Assembly: GCA_035610365.1 (NCBI GenBank)
Contig: CM069432.1
Location: forward strand, 169,816,035-169,880,034
Length of the DNA: 64,000 nucleotides
Origin: Aquatica leii
Taxonomy: Eukaryota > Arthropoda > Insecta > Coleoptera > Lampyridae
Direction: 5' to 3'
Of this stretch, positions 37,001 through 49,200 are shown piece by piece. The notes beneath the pieces were generated by a model that saw only the letters and a program-made list of their open reading frames with translations, had not been told where the DNA came from and ran no database searches. Position numbers and translations under genes: made by a program. Each line of letters opens with the position of its first letter. Within the stretch, counting starts at the first letter, position 1.

Positions 37001-40000
37001 TAGATGTGGTCGCCTGTTCATGTATTAATTTCATGTTTTTAGGTTCGAAACTAACACAGGCATGGTTAGGAGAACAACAGCCATTTCCTAATCAGCATTT
37101 GAAAGTAGCACGGCATACTGTTGCTTCTGAAAGCTTATATCGCTTATTTTGTTTAAGTTATTATTTTTTTTAACAAATATTTCAACAATTTCAGTTGGAT
37201 GAGATTGACCTTCTTATCCGATCCAAAAGGAAAAGTTCCAGTGAAAGTCATAGCCAGAACATTCGCTTCCGGTAAAACCGAAAAGTACGTTTATCAATGT
37301 TTAGCAGAGTTGGGATTACCTAGTGGGAAAAATGATCTTATTGAACCCGAACATTTTACTTTCGATAAGTTTTACGCATTATACCATAAGATTTGTCCTC
37401 GTAACGATATAGAAGATTTATTTAGATCAATGTAAGTTGCTTTTTAATTGCCTTGCATTGTCACGTGTGATTATTCTTCTAGTACACAAGGTAAACACGA
37501 TTATATAAATTTGGATCAGTTTGTTAATTTTTTAAATGACAAACAAAGAGATCCGCGTTTAAATGAAATTTTATACCCGCTTTATGATGAAAAACGTGCT
37601 GCCGAAATAATTTCTACTTACGAACAGGACGATGAATCGAAGAAATTAAACAGATTTACTAAAGATGGTTTAATTAGATATTTAATGTCTGACGAAAATG
37701 CTCCAGTATTTCTAGACCGCTTGGATATATACATGGATATGGATCAACCCTTGTGTGCTTATTATATAAATTCTAGTCATAATACGTACCTGACCGGTCG
37801 TCAATTTGGTGGCAAATCTTCTGTAGAAATGTACAGACAAGTTTTATTGGCTGGCTGCAGATGTGTAGAATTAGATTGTTGGGACGGTATGAATGGGATA
37901 TATTATAATTAAATGGGTTAAATTAAGAAAAACTTATATTGCAGGAAAAGGGGAAGACGAAGAACCAATAATAACCCACGGAAAAGCAATGTGTACAGAT
38001 ATTCTATTTAAGGATGTTATTATGGCAATTCGTGACACTGCGTTTGTTACCTCCGATTACCCTTTAATATTGTCGTTTGAAAATCACTGTTGCAAAGCTC
38101 AGCAGTATAAATTAGCTAGATACTGTGATGAAATGTTAGGCGATTTACTTCTAAATGAACCTTTAGAAGATTATCCACTGGAACCTGGAATTCCATTGCC
38201 ACCACCATCAGCTTTGAAACGGAAAATTTTAATTAAGAATAAAAGGTAAAATTATTGTTTTTCTTAATTGTTTCTTATCCAACAAGGCGGTCCTGACACC
38301 ATTGGTTTATAATTCACTGATTGTATTTACATACACTTTCAATTTAGATTAAAGCCGGAAGTGGAAAAAATGGAATTAGAACTATTCCGGCAAGGTCAAT
38401 TTGTAATTGAAGATGAAGAAAAAGAAGATGCTAGTGCTTCAGCTGCATCTACCGAAGTTCCAGTTGATGTAATAACTTATACTTTATAAATATGTTTTAT
38501 GGTTTGGTTTTTTAGCCTACGCCAACGGAAGCTGCTGGAGGTGAAGATGTTGCTCCTGTTGTACAATATACGGGATCAACAACAAATGTACATCCATGGC
38601 TTAGCTCAATGGTGAATTATGCACAACCCGTTAAATTTCAAAGCTGGGATGTTGCGGACGGTATGCTAATGTTTCTCTGATTTTTTTAAATTGTTAAATA
38701 ACAAATAATGAACTTCTTTTCTTCATGTTTGTATTCTTTGGTTTTTAGCTAAAAACATACACCACAACATGTCTAGTTTCTCGGAACCTGTTGGTTTGAA
38801 TTACTTAAAATCATCATCAATCGAATTTGTAAATTACAACAAACGGCAAATGTCACGTATATATCCCAGCGGAACCAGGGCAAATTCTTCAAATTATATG
38901 CCGCAAGTATTTTGGAATGCTGGTTGTCAAATGGTATCTCTCAACTTTCAAACATCTGATTTGCCGATGCAACTTAATCAAGGAAAGTTTGAATATAATG
39001 GTAATTGTGGTTATTTATTAAAACCCGATTTTATGCGGAGATCTGATCGCATTTTTGATCCATTTTCTGAAAGTCCTGTAGATGGTGTTATTGCAGCGCA
39101 ATGCTCAGTACAAGTAATTTCTGGACAATTCTTATCAGATAAAAAGGTAAAAACTAAGGTTGTTTGATTTTTTAAATAATTTAACTGTTAGGTCGGTACC
39201 TATGTTGAAGTCGACATGTATGGTTTGCCAACAGATACTATTCGGAAGGAGTTTAGAACTAGATTAGTACCAGGAAACGGATTAAATCCTGTATACAATG
39301 AAGAACCATTTTTATTTAGAAAAGTTGTTCTACCTGATTTAGCTGTGTTGAGATTTGGCGTATATGATGAAAATAGTAATTATGCTTTTTAACGCGTCGG
39401 TGTTGTTTAAAAATAAATTTTTAGATAAGTTGCTGGGACAACGCATTTTACCTTTGGATGGTCTGCAAGCGGGGTATCGTCACATCTCTCTAAGAACCGA
39501 AGCAAATTTTCCAATGTCACTTCCTATGTTGTTTTGTAATATCGAGCTTAAAATCTACGTTCCTGATGGTTTTGAAGATTTTATGGCAGCCTTAAGTGAT
39601 CCTCGAGGATTTATGGGTGCACAGCAAAAGCAAAATGAACAGATGTCATCTTTAGGAATAGAGGTGATTTTTCTGTATATATTATATTATATATACAGGG
39701 TGTCTCACGAGGTACTGTACATACTGAAATGGTATGTTCGTTAGGTCAATTTAAGTAGAAAACGTCCTATAAACATAGGTTCAATTCGCCATAGTTACAC
39801 AGATACAAGCGTTCAAAGTTTATAAATGCTCACACATTTTTTGAAAATTATTATTATTGAAAACAGAAAATCGAACTACAAAACCAACATAAAAACAAAC
39901 AAAAAAAAATCACATCAAATGCTCAAAATGATTTCCTTCGGCATTAATACAACGACGGCTGCGATCTAAAATGGACCGAGTAGCCGCTCGAAGCACCTGC

Positions 40001-42774
40001 TGGTTGTTCCGTGTTTGTTGACACACATCCAGGATACGCTGTATTAGTTCAGCTCTGGTATTAACTTTTACCTCGTATACTAAACTTTTCACATGACTCC
40101 ACAGATAGAAGTCCAAATGTGTGAGATCGGGCGATCTCGGTGGCCAAGCATGCGGGCCTCCACGCCCAATCCACTTATTGGAGTAAGCAACTTTTAGATA
40201 TTCGGTCACATGCCGACTAAAATGTGGAGGAGCTCAATCATGTTGCAGAGACATTCGTAGCCTTGTTAGTAAAGGTACTTCTTCCAAAAGCGGTAGCAAT
40301 TCATTCTGCAAAAAGTTAGCATATGCTTCTCCTGTCAGACGTTCCTCAAAGAAAAAAGGTCTAATAAGTTGATCGTCAATCATGCCACACCATACGTTAA
40401 CAGAAAATCTGCGCTGAAAGTTAGTTTCTGTTGTGCCATGTGGATTTTGATATGACCACAAATGAGAATTACGTGTATTGTTCACTCCATCTCTAGTAAA
40501 TTGCGCCTCGTCGCTAAATAAAATGAATGGAATTAATTGTGGATTTACCTTTAGCCAGTGGCAGAAATTCAACCGGGCAGCAAAATCTCCAGGTTCCAGA
40601 TGCTGAACCTGTTGTATGTGATAGGGATACAAAAGCCCATCATGTAATGTTCGCCATACTGACATACGGGGGAGTCCCGTTCGAGAAGAAATTCTTCTAG
40701 TACTCAACCCTGGACTCCGATCAACCATCTGTAGAATGTTTTCCTGTTCATTCACATTTAACTGCACAGGACGGTCAGATCTTGTTGAAACTGTTGGAAA
40801 TGAACCATGAGTCCGTACATGTTGAAACACAGAAGAAAAGGTTTGGTGATTTGGCACCCTCCTGTTGGGAAATCTTCGTTCATATTCCCTAACGGCAGAT
40901 CTCGCATTTCCATCACAAAATCCATAAATGTAAATGATATCAGCATACTCTTCGTTAGAAAAATGAGAAGGCATTTTGCATTTAAATTACACTTCATTTA
41001 ATAAAATCGACTGTGACATTAGTAGAAAAGAAAGCAATAAATGACATATTCTTCGGCTTTTGTTTCCCAGTTGACTAAGAATAATTCATTTTCAAAAAAT
41101 GTGTGATCAGTTATAAACTTTGAACGCTTGTATCTATGTAACTATGGCGAATTGGACCTATGTTTATAGGACGTTTTCTACTTAAATTGACCTAAGGAAC
41201 ACACCATTTCAGTATGTAAAGTACCTCGTGGGACACCCTGTATATATATATATATATATATATTTTTTTAAGTTTATAATGTGTACTTTTAAACTGTAAA
41301 TGGCAAGGCACCTAACGGTTTAATTTCTAGTTTCTCATGGTTGCTTGCTATTTTTAACGATATATTTCAAGGCCTCTCGATATCACCCTTTTTTTTGTCA
41401 ACGAGAACCTATTACTCGCTCGAATACATATCGTATCATACTTAAAACTATAAGTCAGTCTACATAATTAAACTATAACTTGAAAAATAATCTTTTACTG
41501 GTTTTAAAGTTGTTCGGTTGTTTATCCGTTGGTGTACTATTGCCGAGGCTTCATGGATTGCGGTGCCTTGGACTCAAACTCAGTTCATGTGTAGAGGTGG
41601 TTTTGAAAAAACGTCAACACTTATAGCATTTTAACAAAGCATATCTATTTTCATCATCTTTGTGTTTTCTCCATCTTATGATCTATTTTTTTCTATTCTT
41701 TTTGGAGAGTATATTACTCTTATTCGCTACTTACATTTTTTTTAAATTTAATAATAACAATTGCAACATATTCGTAAAATGATTACCACGTTAAACAGAT
41801 ATCTATTAAAAGAATTAGGAAATAGTGTATAACTATTTTGATAAAAAAAAGTTTAATAAAAAAAATAATTTTAAATTTTATGTACACAGCAAGTTAGTGA
41901 TGGAAAAGGTGAAACTGCCAAAGTAGAGAAGAAAGAAGAAAAAAAAGAAGAACCGTTAGTATTTGAACCTATTACAATTGAATACATAAAACAGGATAAA
42001 GGTTTTCAAAAGAGTACGCGTAAGCAACAAAAAGAATATGACGCATTGAAGAAAAAACAAGCCAAAGAAAAACTTAGCGTGCAAAAAGCTCAGTGTACCG
42101 CGATAGATAAGCTTATTAAGGGAAAGAAGTAAGTATGCGCATGGTTTTGACATATGTAAATAATATTTTAACTGTAGTAAAAATGATTTGGTTAACGATG
42201 CTGCTGTCCGTAAATTGGTTCAGGAACAAACAGTCCAATGGACCGAGTTAATGGAACGTCATCGCAAACAAGAATGGGAATTTTTGCGCAATCAGCTCGA
42301 CGACCAACGCGATATTCTACGAAAACACATGGAAATTTTACAAGCTGGACAGATGAAACAGTTAGAAGCAAAACACGAGCGGGAATTAAAAGAAATGAAT
42401 GCTCGTCAGGCCAAAATATCTGTTGAAACATCGAAAGAGGTACTTTACACAAATTTTTATGTTAATCTGCTAACGAAACCATTTTATAAAAAATGTTTAT
42501 GTATAAATTTTTATAGATAAGCAATGACAAAACTTTAAAAACGAAACAGGAGAAAGAACGGCGTCTTCGAGAAAAACAGCAGAATAACACTAAGAAATTC
42601 GTGGACGAACGTAAGAGTGCTACTATAAAGCAAGGAAAAGAAAAAGAAAAACTTAAATTAAAGCACGATAAACAATTAGAGATGCTTTCACACGATATTC
42701 AAAAGAAAATTGAAATGTATAAAAATGAAGAACTAGAATACGAAATGTCTAGTAAAAAAGAATTTTTTGCTTAA
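28094..42774 (+). CDS. norpA: Phospholipase C-beta, NORPA/PLCB4 type
   Basis: Hydrolyses PIP2 to IP3 and diacylglycerol downstream of Gq; in flies it drives phototransduction. Exons: 28094-28264, 28321-28515, one of 28769-28848 or 28995-29074, 37195-37431, 37483-37886, 37945-38245, 38348-38468, 38516-38660, 38749-39146, 39192-39375, 39425-39663, 41890-42128, 42178-42439, 42517-42774. All phases agree and give 1077 aa (the fly protein is about 1095). PH domain ([17 protein letters not shown]), EF-hand region ([11 protein letters not shown]), catalytic X domain (SSHNTYL, VELDCWD, SFENHC), Y domain ([13 protein letters not shown]), C2 domain ([13 protein letters not shown]), then a long basic coiled-coil C-terminus ending [17 protein letters not shown] and [16 protein letters not shown] favour norpA over Plc21C. 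Several introns are 49-58 bp; intron 39664-41889 holds a mariner. Confidence 0.96.
28769..28848 (+). other. norpA: norpA alternative exon 3A (PLCB4-like)
   Basis: 80 bp, encoding [12 protein letters not shown]...CPMTCLKK plus two bases of a split codon. [17 protein letters not shown] is very close to the corresponding stretch of vertebrate PLCB4. It is bounded by AAAG and CA-GTAAGT splice sites. It is followed 146 bp later by a second exon of identical length, phase and pattern, so the two are alternatives. Confidence 0.9.
28995..29074 (+). other. norpA: norpA alternative exon 3B
   Basis: 80 bp, encoding [14 protein letters not shown]...VCPRTALMK plus two bases. The ITHNN...NVCPR--LMKHWMRL pattern is like the common Drosophila NORPA form. 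It has the same start and end phase as exon 3A. Using both would shift the frame (80 is not a multiple of three), so splicing must choose one. Drosophila norpA also has alternative versions of an exon in this region. Confidence 0.9.
29075..36055. other. Large norpA intron, mostly featureless
   Basis: AT-rich intron between the alternative exons and the exon at 37195. Several 60-70 codon frames occur at 32979-34405; most look like chance. The one at about 34217-34405 is less AT-rich and ends [19 protein letters not shown] with a stop. It looks more protein-like but I cannot match it. No TE could be bounded before 36056. Confidence 0.5.
36056..36520 (-). mobile_element. Mini-piggyBac element, copy 2
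   Basis: TTAA at 36056-36059 and 36517-36520 flank CCTTCGGATTACC and GGTAATCGGAAGG ends. In opposite orientation it matches the 26989-27519 copy, including the GGGGTC/GACCCC subterminal words. The Cys-rich C-terminal coding region is further deleted. It lies in the large norpA intron. Confidence 0.88.
39695..41241 (-). mobile_element. Tc1/mariner element (DD41D spacing) with long TIRs
   Basis: The 1.55-kb element starts ACAGGGTGTCTCACGAGG and ends with the complement (CCTCGTGGGACACCCTGT). The inverted repeat continues inward for about 150 bp (to about 39850 and from about 41090) with few mismatches. Flanks are TA-rich (TATAT), so a TA TSD is likely but cannot be proven. It carries one transposase frame on the minus strand, interrupted by a single stop. 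It is antisense in the norpA intron at 39664-41889. Confidence 0.9.
39910..40974 (-). pseudogene. Tc1/mariner transposase with one in-frame stop
   Basis: From ATG at 40974: a bipartite helix-turn-helix ([20 protein letters not shown], then [20 protein letters not shown]) and a DDE core with [18 protein letters not shown] and QHD. A TGA at 40234-40236 replaces the Gly of QHDGAPPH. The frame continues unchanged to [26 protein letters not shown] and the end at 39910. Counting through the stop, 41 residues separate the second and third catalytic aspartates, giving DD41D. This is otherwise intact, so the insertion is young. The THLD box is usually TPLD. Confidence 0.88.
41241..41263. repeat. (TA)n next to mariner end
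   Basis: About 11 TA units directly abut the mariner 3' TIR and hide the exact target duplication. Confidence 0.9.
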
Positions 42775-43815
42775 ATTTTCTTCCATACATGTGTTATAGC
42801 AATTTGTTTTAATGTTTAGTTGTTGAAGGAGTGCCACTTAAGATGTCGAGTGGTTAATCTCGATTTAACCAATCGTGCATCAAGCAATGTGCCATACAAT
42901 GTTATCTAGTTAGCCTTTTTTAGTATTATCTAAGTCAACTACTAATAATTTGGTATTCGATACTAACAACACGTTAGCTATAAGTCACATTCCCATTCTG
43001 CTAAGAAAAATAACTTTCATTATTAGAAAATTGCTAATATTCATACTTTTTTAAAGACAATTATGTACAAAATAATTATAATTTAGGTTGTTTTCTTAAT
43101 GCGTTGCTTTTGTAATTTTTGAATGTTTCTAAATTGTGAGTTATTTTATTGCAAACCCACAACTTTCTATAATTACAAAAGAAATGGAAAGGGTAGCGTT
43201 TAATGCCACTAGAACCCCTAGTGTTGCTATTCAGCGTTCTGACATTTTTGTCAGTGTTGTGATGTTAGGGAAATTTCCTAAAAAAGCTAAATGATTATTT
43301 TAAGGACCAAGGTTAGTATTAATTCAGAGTTTAGATCTGGTTATATCATAAATAAGTTAAGAGAAAATTAATTATTACTTAGAGCTTTCAATCCAGGCTT
43401 AAAGATTGTGCCACAAGTTATACACGAAAAGTTGTTTTATGGTTGTAGTATTTATTCAAATATTAAAATTTAGAAAATTATTAAATTAATTTGTTTTTTA
43501 TTCTACTTCTGTGGTGAATTAAGGGGGGACTGTACACGGTTCTCCTCTTATATCAAATACAAACTGGTATAATAGTTAAAACTGGATTAATGCAGTGTGT
43601 TACATGAACATACTCTGCATAATCTACATTACTTTAGAGTATTAGACACAGTCTTTTATTATAAAAAAAACAAAATTTTATTTCTTGATTTTCTAAACCT
43701 CTCAGGTATAAATTTTACAATGTTACATTTAACATTTTTTTCTCTAGCAGAAAAAAATATGAAGTTTTCTTATTTGACAGGTGCTAAACACAATTTCTGT
43801 TATGTGTGATACCGA
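42775..43815. other. norpA 3' flank, no other gene
   Basis: The 3' UTR probably occupies the first part. No strong AATAAA was found close to the stop. No coding pattern before the Crypton relic. Confidence 0.45.
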
Positions 43816-43819
43816 TTCA

Positions 43820-44265
43820 TCAACATACTATTCAGCGACCATTGATGACTTCCAACCGCTATGTTCCTTTAATGTCATCAAGTCTCCCCTAGGTTCAACT
43901 AAAAGCGTAACAAATGATCTACCAAATGAATGATCTGTATATGAGTTTTTTTCAAGTTTAAGAGAATTAGCTACTATTTCAGGTGCCTTATGAAACTGAT
44001 TTTTACCCACAACCTGATTGATACATTTACCATTGTAGTATGGATCAAACAGGCGGCGATTCTTTGCCATTGTTGGACAAAGAGCCATGTACATTCGCTA
44101 AAATTTAATATATTCTTCAGTAACTACAAATCTCATGTTTCCATCATTCTTTGTTTGCTTAAGTTTCATCATTAATAACGTTCCCAAATCTTCAATATCA
44201 TCTAATGTTACTTGGCTGATTTTGCAAATTCGACAAGCTCTTGCAATTCCAAATACAACTATAGG
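43820..44265 (-). pseudogene. Crypton tyrosine recombinase, C-terminal part
   Basis: The minus strand from about 44265 reads VVFGIARACRICKISQVTLD, then LGTLLMMKLKQTKND, a stop near 44100, NGKCINQVVGKN, SYTDHSFGRSFVTLL and LKEHSGWKSSMVAE, with another stop before YVDES. It matches the catalytic domain of animal Crypton-type recombinases: the first Arg region (GACRREEL, here ACRICKI, so the Arg box is damaged), HSFRR (second Arg altered to G-R) and the GGWKSS-VAE box. Its N-terminal half is at 60215-60592 on the same strand. Everything between is inserted. Confidence 0.8.
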
Positions 44266-44267
44266 AA

Positions 44268-44761
44268 TTTTCTCAGAATTAAGTAAAGCCTTTGATGCAG
44301 TAGATCACAAAATATTAATAAAAAAACTGCATATTTATAATTTTGATCAAAATAGCATTAATTTAATTACTTCTTATTTATGTAATAGAAGCCAAGCAGT
44401 CAAACTAGGTGAAAGTGTATCCGCCTTTGGTACGATACGCAGAGGTGTCCTACAAGGTTCTATCTTGGGGCTTCATTTGTTTTTAATTTATTTCAATGAT
44501 TTCCACCATGTAGTTGAAGATGTCGCTACATGCTTACAATACGCTGATGACACAACTTTACTTATGAATAATTTAAATCTAAATTCATTGCAAGAATCTA
44601 TGAATGAAATAATTTCCCGTAGTCGTGAGTGGTGCGAAGCCAATAATCTTACGTTAAATACTAAAAAAACAACGAAAATGTTAATGACTAAAAAACACGA
44701 TTTCGTTAATCCCTAATGCTTTAATTTTCTGGGTATTGTTTCAGATTCGAAATTAACATTT
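44268..44761 (+). pseudogene. Non-LTR retrotransposon RT, first fragment
   Basis: The frame contains FSELSKAFDAVDHKILIKKL, RRGVLQGSILGLHLFLIYFND, QYADDTTLLMN and SREWCEANNLTLNTKK, then, after a stop, FLGIVSDSKLTF. These are RT motifs A, B and C (YADD) and the thumb of a Jockey/CR1-type non-LTR element. The protein breaks off at ATTT (44758-44761), where the Sola-like element begins, and resumes at 55884. N-terminal endonuclease and RT fingers are missing: the copy is 5'-truncated at its junction with the Crypton, as is usual for non-LTR insertions. Confidence 0.88.
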
Positions 44762-45463
44762 GAAGGGTACAGGAATAAAACAAGGATTGTCAGAAAATAA
44801 TACTTTTGAGAAAATCAAGTTTTTAAGTTTATTTCTTTTACTACATAAATTAACTGAATGTTTTTTTTATCTAAAAAGACTTTCTGTTTAGTAACAAATA
44901 CATACAATAATAGCATTTATGTGGATCTGTGGTGCACTAATCTGGGATGATCTTTGGAAAAAGCAATTTTTCTTATTGCCCACTAGGCAAATTTACATTG
45001 TTGTAACATGTACTAAACATCACTAATTAACACGTGATGTCGATATATTTGTTAACATAACATTAAAATAACATCCTTGTGACGTTATAAAAGCTGCACT
45101 GTTACATCACACCACAACATCACATGGTGTTTCATTAATATCAATATTGTCACATCCAAAAAACGTCACACAGTAACATTTGATCCACAAAATTAAATAA
45201 CATCCCTTTAACGTTGATTTTATCACATTAATGTGATGTTGCAAAATCACTGTGTAGGGATAATTAATATATAATTACCAAATCCAAATATATAAATGTT
45301 ATTTATTATATCTAAGCAAATAGGTACATAATTTACATATGATCATGTAATCATCAATGTTTCCATAGTAAGTATATTATTGAGTATTATATCTAATAAA
45401 GTTACTTTCACATATTGTAAAACTAAAATATTCTAAACTAAAAATAATGAAGATAATTTAAAT

Positions 45464-45949
45464 TCACTCTGAGTGTACCAAAGCAATTCCATAATTATAA
45501 TATTTAATGCATTTAGCTGCGATGTCATTTGGTTCAATGATTTTGGTTTCGCATACATCCTTAGAAATTGTTCCAAACTGTAAGTCTACCATTTGATCTG
45601 TGTCAGAAAATGGTTGCAATTTTGAAAATACTGTAGCTAAAAAAAATATATCAACTCCACAGGAAGAGATATCAAGGATTTTTACAAAATGACCATTCTT
45701 TAAGATAGCAAAGCAATATTTTTTATTAGTAATAAATTGAAACCGTTCAAATGCAACTGATTTGTAAGTAGATACTACTTTGGATTTAATAAGTTGTTGA
45801 TTTGTGAGCTTATTCAGTACAGGAAAATGAACATGCTTCTTAGATTTGAAATATAACTGTTCCTGATATATTTTTTTAACTACTTGTTGTAATGGACGGC
45901 GCCCTATTTGGAACTTTTTTTTTAATGTATGCATGTAATTTTCAAACAT
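45464..45949 (-). pseudogene. CACTA-like transposase C-terminal fragment (element B)
   Basis: Starts MFENYMHTLKKKFQIGRRPL then QQVVKKIYQEQ, the FENYM-x4-K---R-PLQQV block typical of the C-terminus of insect transposases of the type seen in element A. It ends with a Lys-poor, acidic tail and a stop at 45464. Upstream, where the DDE core should lie, only about 300 bp of unrelated sequence separates it from the DUF4806 gene, so the core is deleted. Confidence 0.75.
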
Positions 45950-46244
45950 AAATGATGAAAAATTATCTAAACATCCAAACTTAGCTTTTTTAGATATTTT
46001 CTTGACAACAAAGAAAGTGGTTTCCGTTTTAGGAACTGAAAATCAATAAAAACAATGACAATGCAACATATACATTAAACTAATTCAAATGAAAGACTTA
46101 ATACCTAATACCTATAATAACTAACTAAAAACGATCATATAATTAATACATCTGTTACCAATTGAAAGTAACAAATTATACTAATTGTAACATTACCGAC
46201 ACAATCAAGTAGTTTTTGAATACACATTTATTTTATACTTCCTT

Positions 46245-47609
46245 ATTGCTCTCTTTTTTCTCGCTGTGCTGCATAACGAAACCAGTCCATTATCACTACT
46301 TCTATATCACTAGTATTTACATTAAAGCTTGAAGAAACAGCTTCTGCAAAGGAAATATTGTTAAGTAAAACTGGAATACTAACTGCACCACAAAATTCAA
46401 TAAAAGATTTTATTAACCTTTAATCACTTTCATGATTTTCATATCTTTCACTTTATAGTGATGTTTCTGTCCTGTCCACGAACAAATTCTACTTAAGAGA
46501 ATTACTAAAAAGCAACTTCAAATATCTCTTGATTGCATCTTTGAAATCTCGTCCGCCACATAATTTAAGATGGCATATCTAAAAGAAAAACACCCAACTT
46601 TAATAATGCAGGCATCAATTTGATTGGATCTAATTACCAGCTGTTTGTTCGTTTCTTCTGAAAAATTATTTTCAAATTCTTGTAATTCTTCAACCGTACT
46701 AAATTGTTTTTTTGGTAAAAGATCATTACCAGTATTATTTAAAGCAGAATGCATAGTTGCAGGAAGTTTTACTTCAACATTTAACAACCGTTCACTAAAT
46801 ATTTGTAATACTTGATCCATTTCACATTGCTTTCTATGTATCTCTGTTAATTTTGCATTGATACTTAGCAAAGTTTGATGTATGGATGCTGAAGTATTTT
46901 CTTCTGTGGAAACGATTGACTTTTTAGTGGAATTAAATGGAACAATGTGACATTCTTTTTGTTGTATATTAATGTCTGCGGAATTTCCCTGACTTTCAGT
47001 ATTTCCTTGCATTAAATATTCTATATCAAATATTTTATAATTAGAGACAAATTGATATTTTAATTTCAGATAATTTACCTTCCACAATTTCAGCCCTGTT
47101 AATTAAATCGTCTTCCACTAAAAGTTCTTCAACTATATTTTCCACTTCAAGGCAATCCGATTCTGTTTCGCTTTCCTCATTGCTAAAGTCTAAAGGTATA
47201 ACTACATATAAGACTATATTAAATCAATAAATAAGTACTGACTTTTTCTAAACTTTCGTCTTTGTCCCCTACCAACATGGTTATCTGATTCAGACGCATC
47301 AGATTCCTTTATCCATTTCCTTTCATATTTGAGCCCCATTTCGTATGTATCTGAAAGGACCTTAATTACCTAACAAATTATGTTGTTAACACCATTTTAA
47401 TTATTACCATATGCTCCTAATACATCGACGGCAAACAAATCCCAATGAGTAGAAGGGCGGCTAGCTAGTTGAATAGCCTTTCGTACATTCTTCTTTGGCC
47501 ACCAACATTCATACTTATCATTATCACCATTCTCCATTTCTAAGATCCAAGATGTTGGAACGACTGACACATTTCCTTCGTCAGTAAAATGAACAACCGA
47601 GTACTGCAT
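46245..47609 (-). CDS. DUF4806-domain protein carried by CACTA-like B
   Basis: Exons on the minus strand: about 47609-47404 (MQYSVVHFTDEGNVSVVPTS, then CWWPKKNVRKAIQLASRPS and W-LF-VDVLGAYG), a Ser/acidic linker around 47350-47110, about 47075-46518 (a coiled-coil INAKLTEIHRKQCEMDQVLQ, then FSTVEELQEFENNFSEETNK, the start of DUF4806), and about 46400-46245 (GAVSIPVLLNNI and VIMDWFRYAAQRE, its end). This order matches insect DUF4806 proteins: an N-terminal Tudor/CWWP-like module, coiled coil and C-terminal DUF4806. Function is unknown; a DNA-binding or accessory role in transposition is my inference. The frame is open in each exon, so it may still be expressed. Confidence 0.65.
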
Positions 47610-49200
47610 GCCCAATTATATAAAAAGCCAATTCATATCAAGCATTATAAACTAAATATCATTTTATAAACTGTGTGCGTTATTGTTACAATTTGTGAAG
47701 TGAAAGAACTATTAAGTAATTAAGTTTTCATCAAATTTTGTTAATTGAACCAGAAAATAACTTAATTTATTTTACCAACTAATATAATAAATAATAAAAT
47801 ACACTTACCTTTCTTTTCTGCTCCATTTTCAGTGCAAGCTTAAGATGATGGTGTCTAACTCCTGTTATATTATTAGCACGTCCGCACGTGTTTTGTAATA
47901 ATAGTGAACGTTAAACTCTATTAAACTCTGTGTTAACACAGTCGCCATAAGTGTGCCGCGCGCATAGATAAAAGCGTGCGCATTGTTAACCATTTGACAG
48001 AAATGCGATGTTGATGCAATGTTGTTTGAAAAAATCAAGTTTTTTGTAACTTTACGATGTCACAATGATGTTAACATAGATACATTTGATAAACGTTTTA
48101 ATTGTGATGTTAATATGAAGTGAATTTATAACATCACAAAATAAAACGCTTATTTCATGTTTTGCTGATGTGAAATTCCCACATTACATCTGTCACTAGT
48201 TCAACACTAGTTGGGGACATTACATTTTGGTGACATCACATTACATGCCTAGTGGGTGGTTATGTTTTGAAAGGACATTTTTTGGAAACTGCGTCTGTAA
48301 GAAATGCGCTCCAGTTTCTGATTATGGTTTGGTTTACTTCAACGACAACGAATAGAGAAGGTTGTACCCTAGAACTTCGTATTAGTTCATACCAGTCATC
48401 GGGCGACTCCATTCGAATACGTAGATTGATCAGTCCCATGTTTTTGTCGCATTCCATGTAAGAATGTCCTCTAATTGGAAAAATCATTGTAACAGAAGTG
48501 AGCCTTTTTACATAATGAACCATGTAATGCAAAAACCGAAATACCGTAAAATTTTTATTTTGGTCTCCAGCAGAATCGCAAAATATGAGGTCAGTGATTT
48601 CTGGATTCAGATGGTTCATTAAAAAATCGAATAAAAAGGAATAACACACTTCATTGGGTCCTTTTTATGACCAATGATTTCTGGATAGGCGTAAAATACC
48701 GAGTATCCAGTAGCAAGTACTTGGATACCCAGGTAACAACCTGATGTCCAAATGATGTCATATATTAGTGATTTCGGGTCAATGACGTCAACTGACTTAA
48801 ATATGACGTCCGATATGTTGACATCATAATGACGACATTTAAAATGTACTTCTGGATGCAAAAGCTTGATGATTTATTAACAATAAGAGTTATTTTTAAA
48901 ATTTTAATGTGATTAATGTTCTTAACAAGGTTGCATACGTGCCTTAATAAAATAATGTTTTAAGTGGATCCTATATACTATAAATAGGACCTTTTATGAA
49001 ACTGGTAAGTATGCTATTTTAGCATTAGTTTTTTGTTTGCCTGTGCACATGAATAACGAAAAAGTACTGTTAAAATAAAAACATTATATGCAAACTGTAT
49101 AGTAGACGATCGCAATTTATTTTTCTGAGATGGATTATGTTACGCTTTAAACCGATTACAGCACTCTTCTGCTAATCTTACGTTATTTTATAATTTACAG

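Larger units (their letters stand above)
44979..48256 (-). mobile_element. CACTA-like transposon B (3.28 kb)
   Basis: TIR start CCCACTAGGCA at both ends (44979 and, inverted, ending 48256), containing CACTA. The TSD is 2 bp, TG (44977-44978, 48257-48258). Many TAACATC/GATGTTA words lie in the subterminal 250 bp at each end, as in CACTA elements. On the minus strand it carries a DUF4806 gene (47609-46245), then a transposase C-terminal exon (45949-45464). The transposase core is deleted. Removing it with one TSD restores KCPFKT-stop-PIRK in the Sola-like gene. Confidence 0.85.

Noticed and set aside
44758..44769. TTGAA/TTCA as the target duplication of the Sola-like element
   Set aside because: Treating GAA/TTC as part of the TIR and ATTT as the TSD rejoins the retrotransposon frame exactly.
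48260..48461. Plus-strand frame over the Sola-like gene
   Set aside because: Shadow of the minus-strand transposase-like gene (GHSYMEC region).
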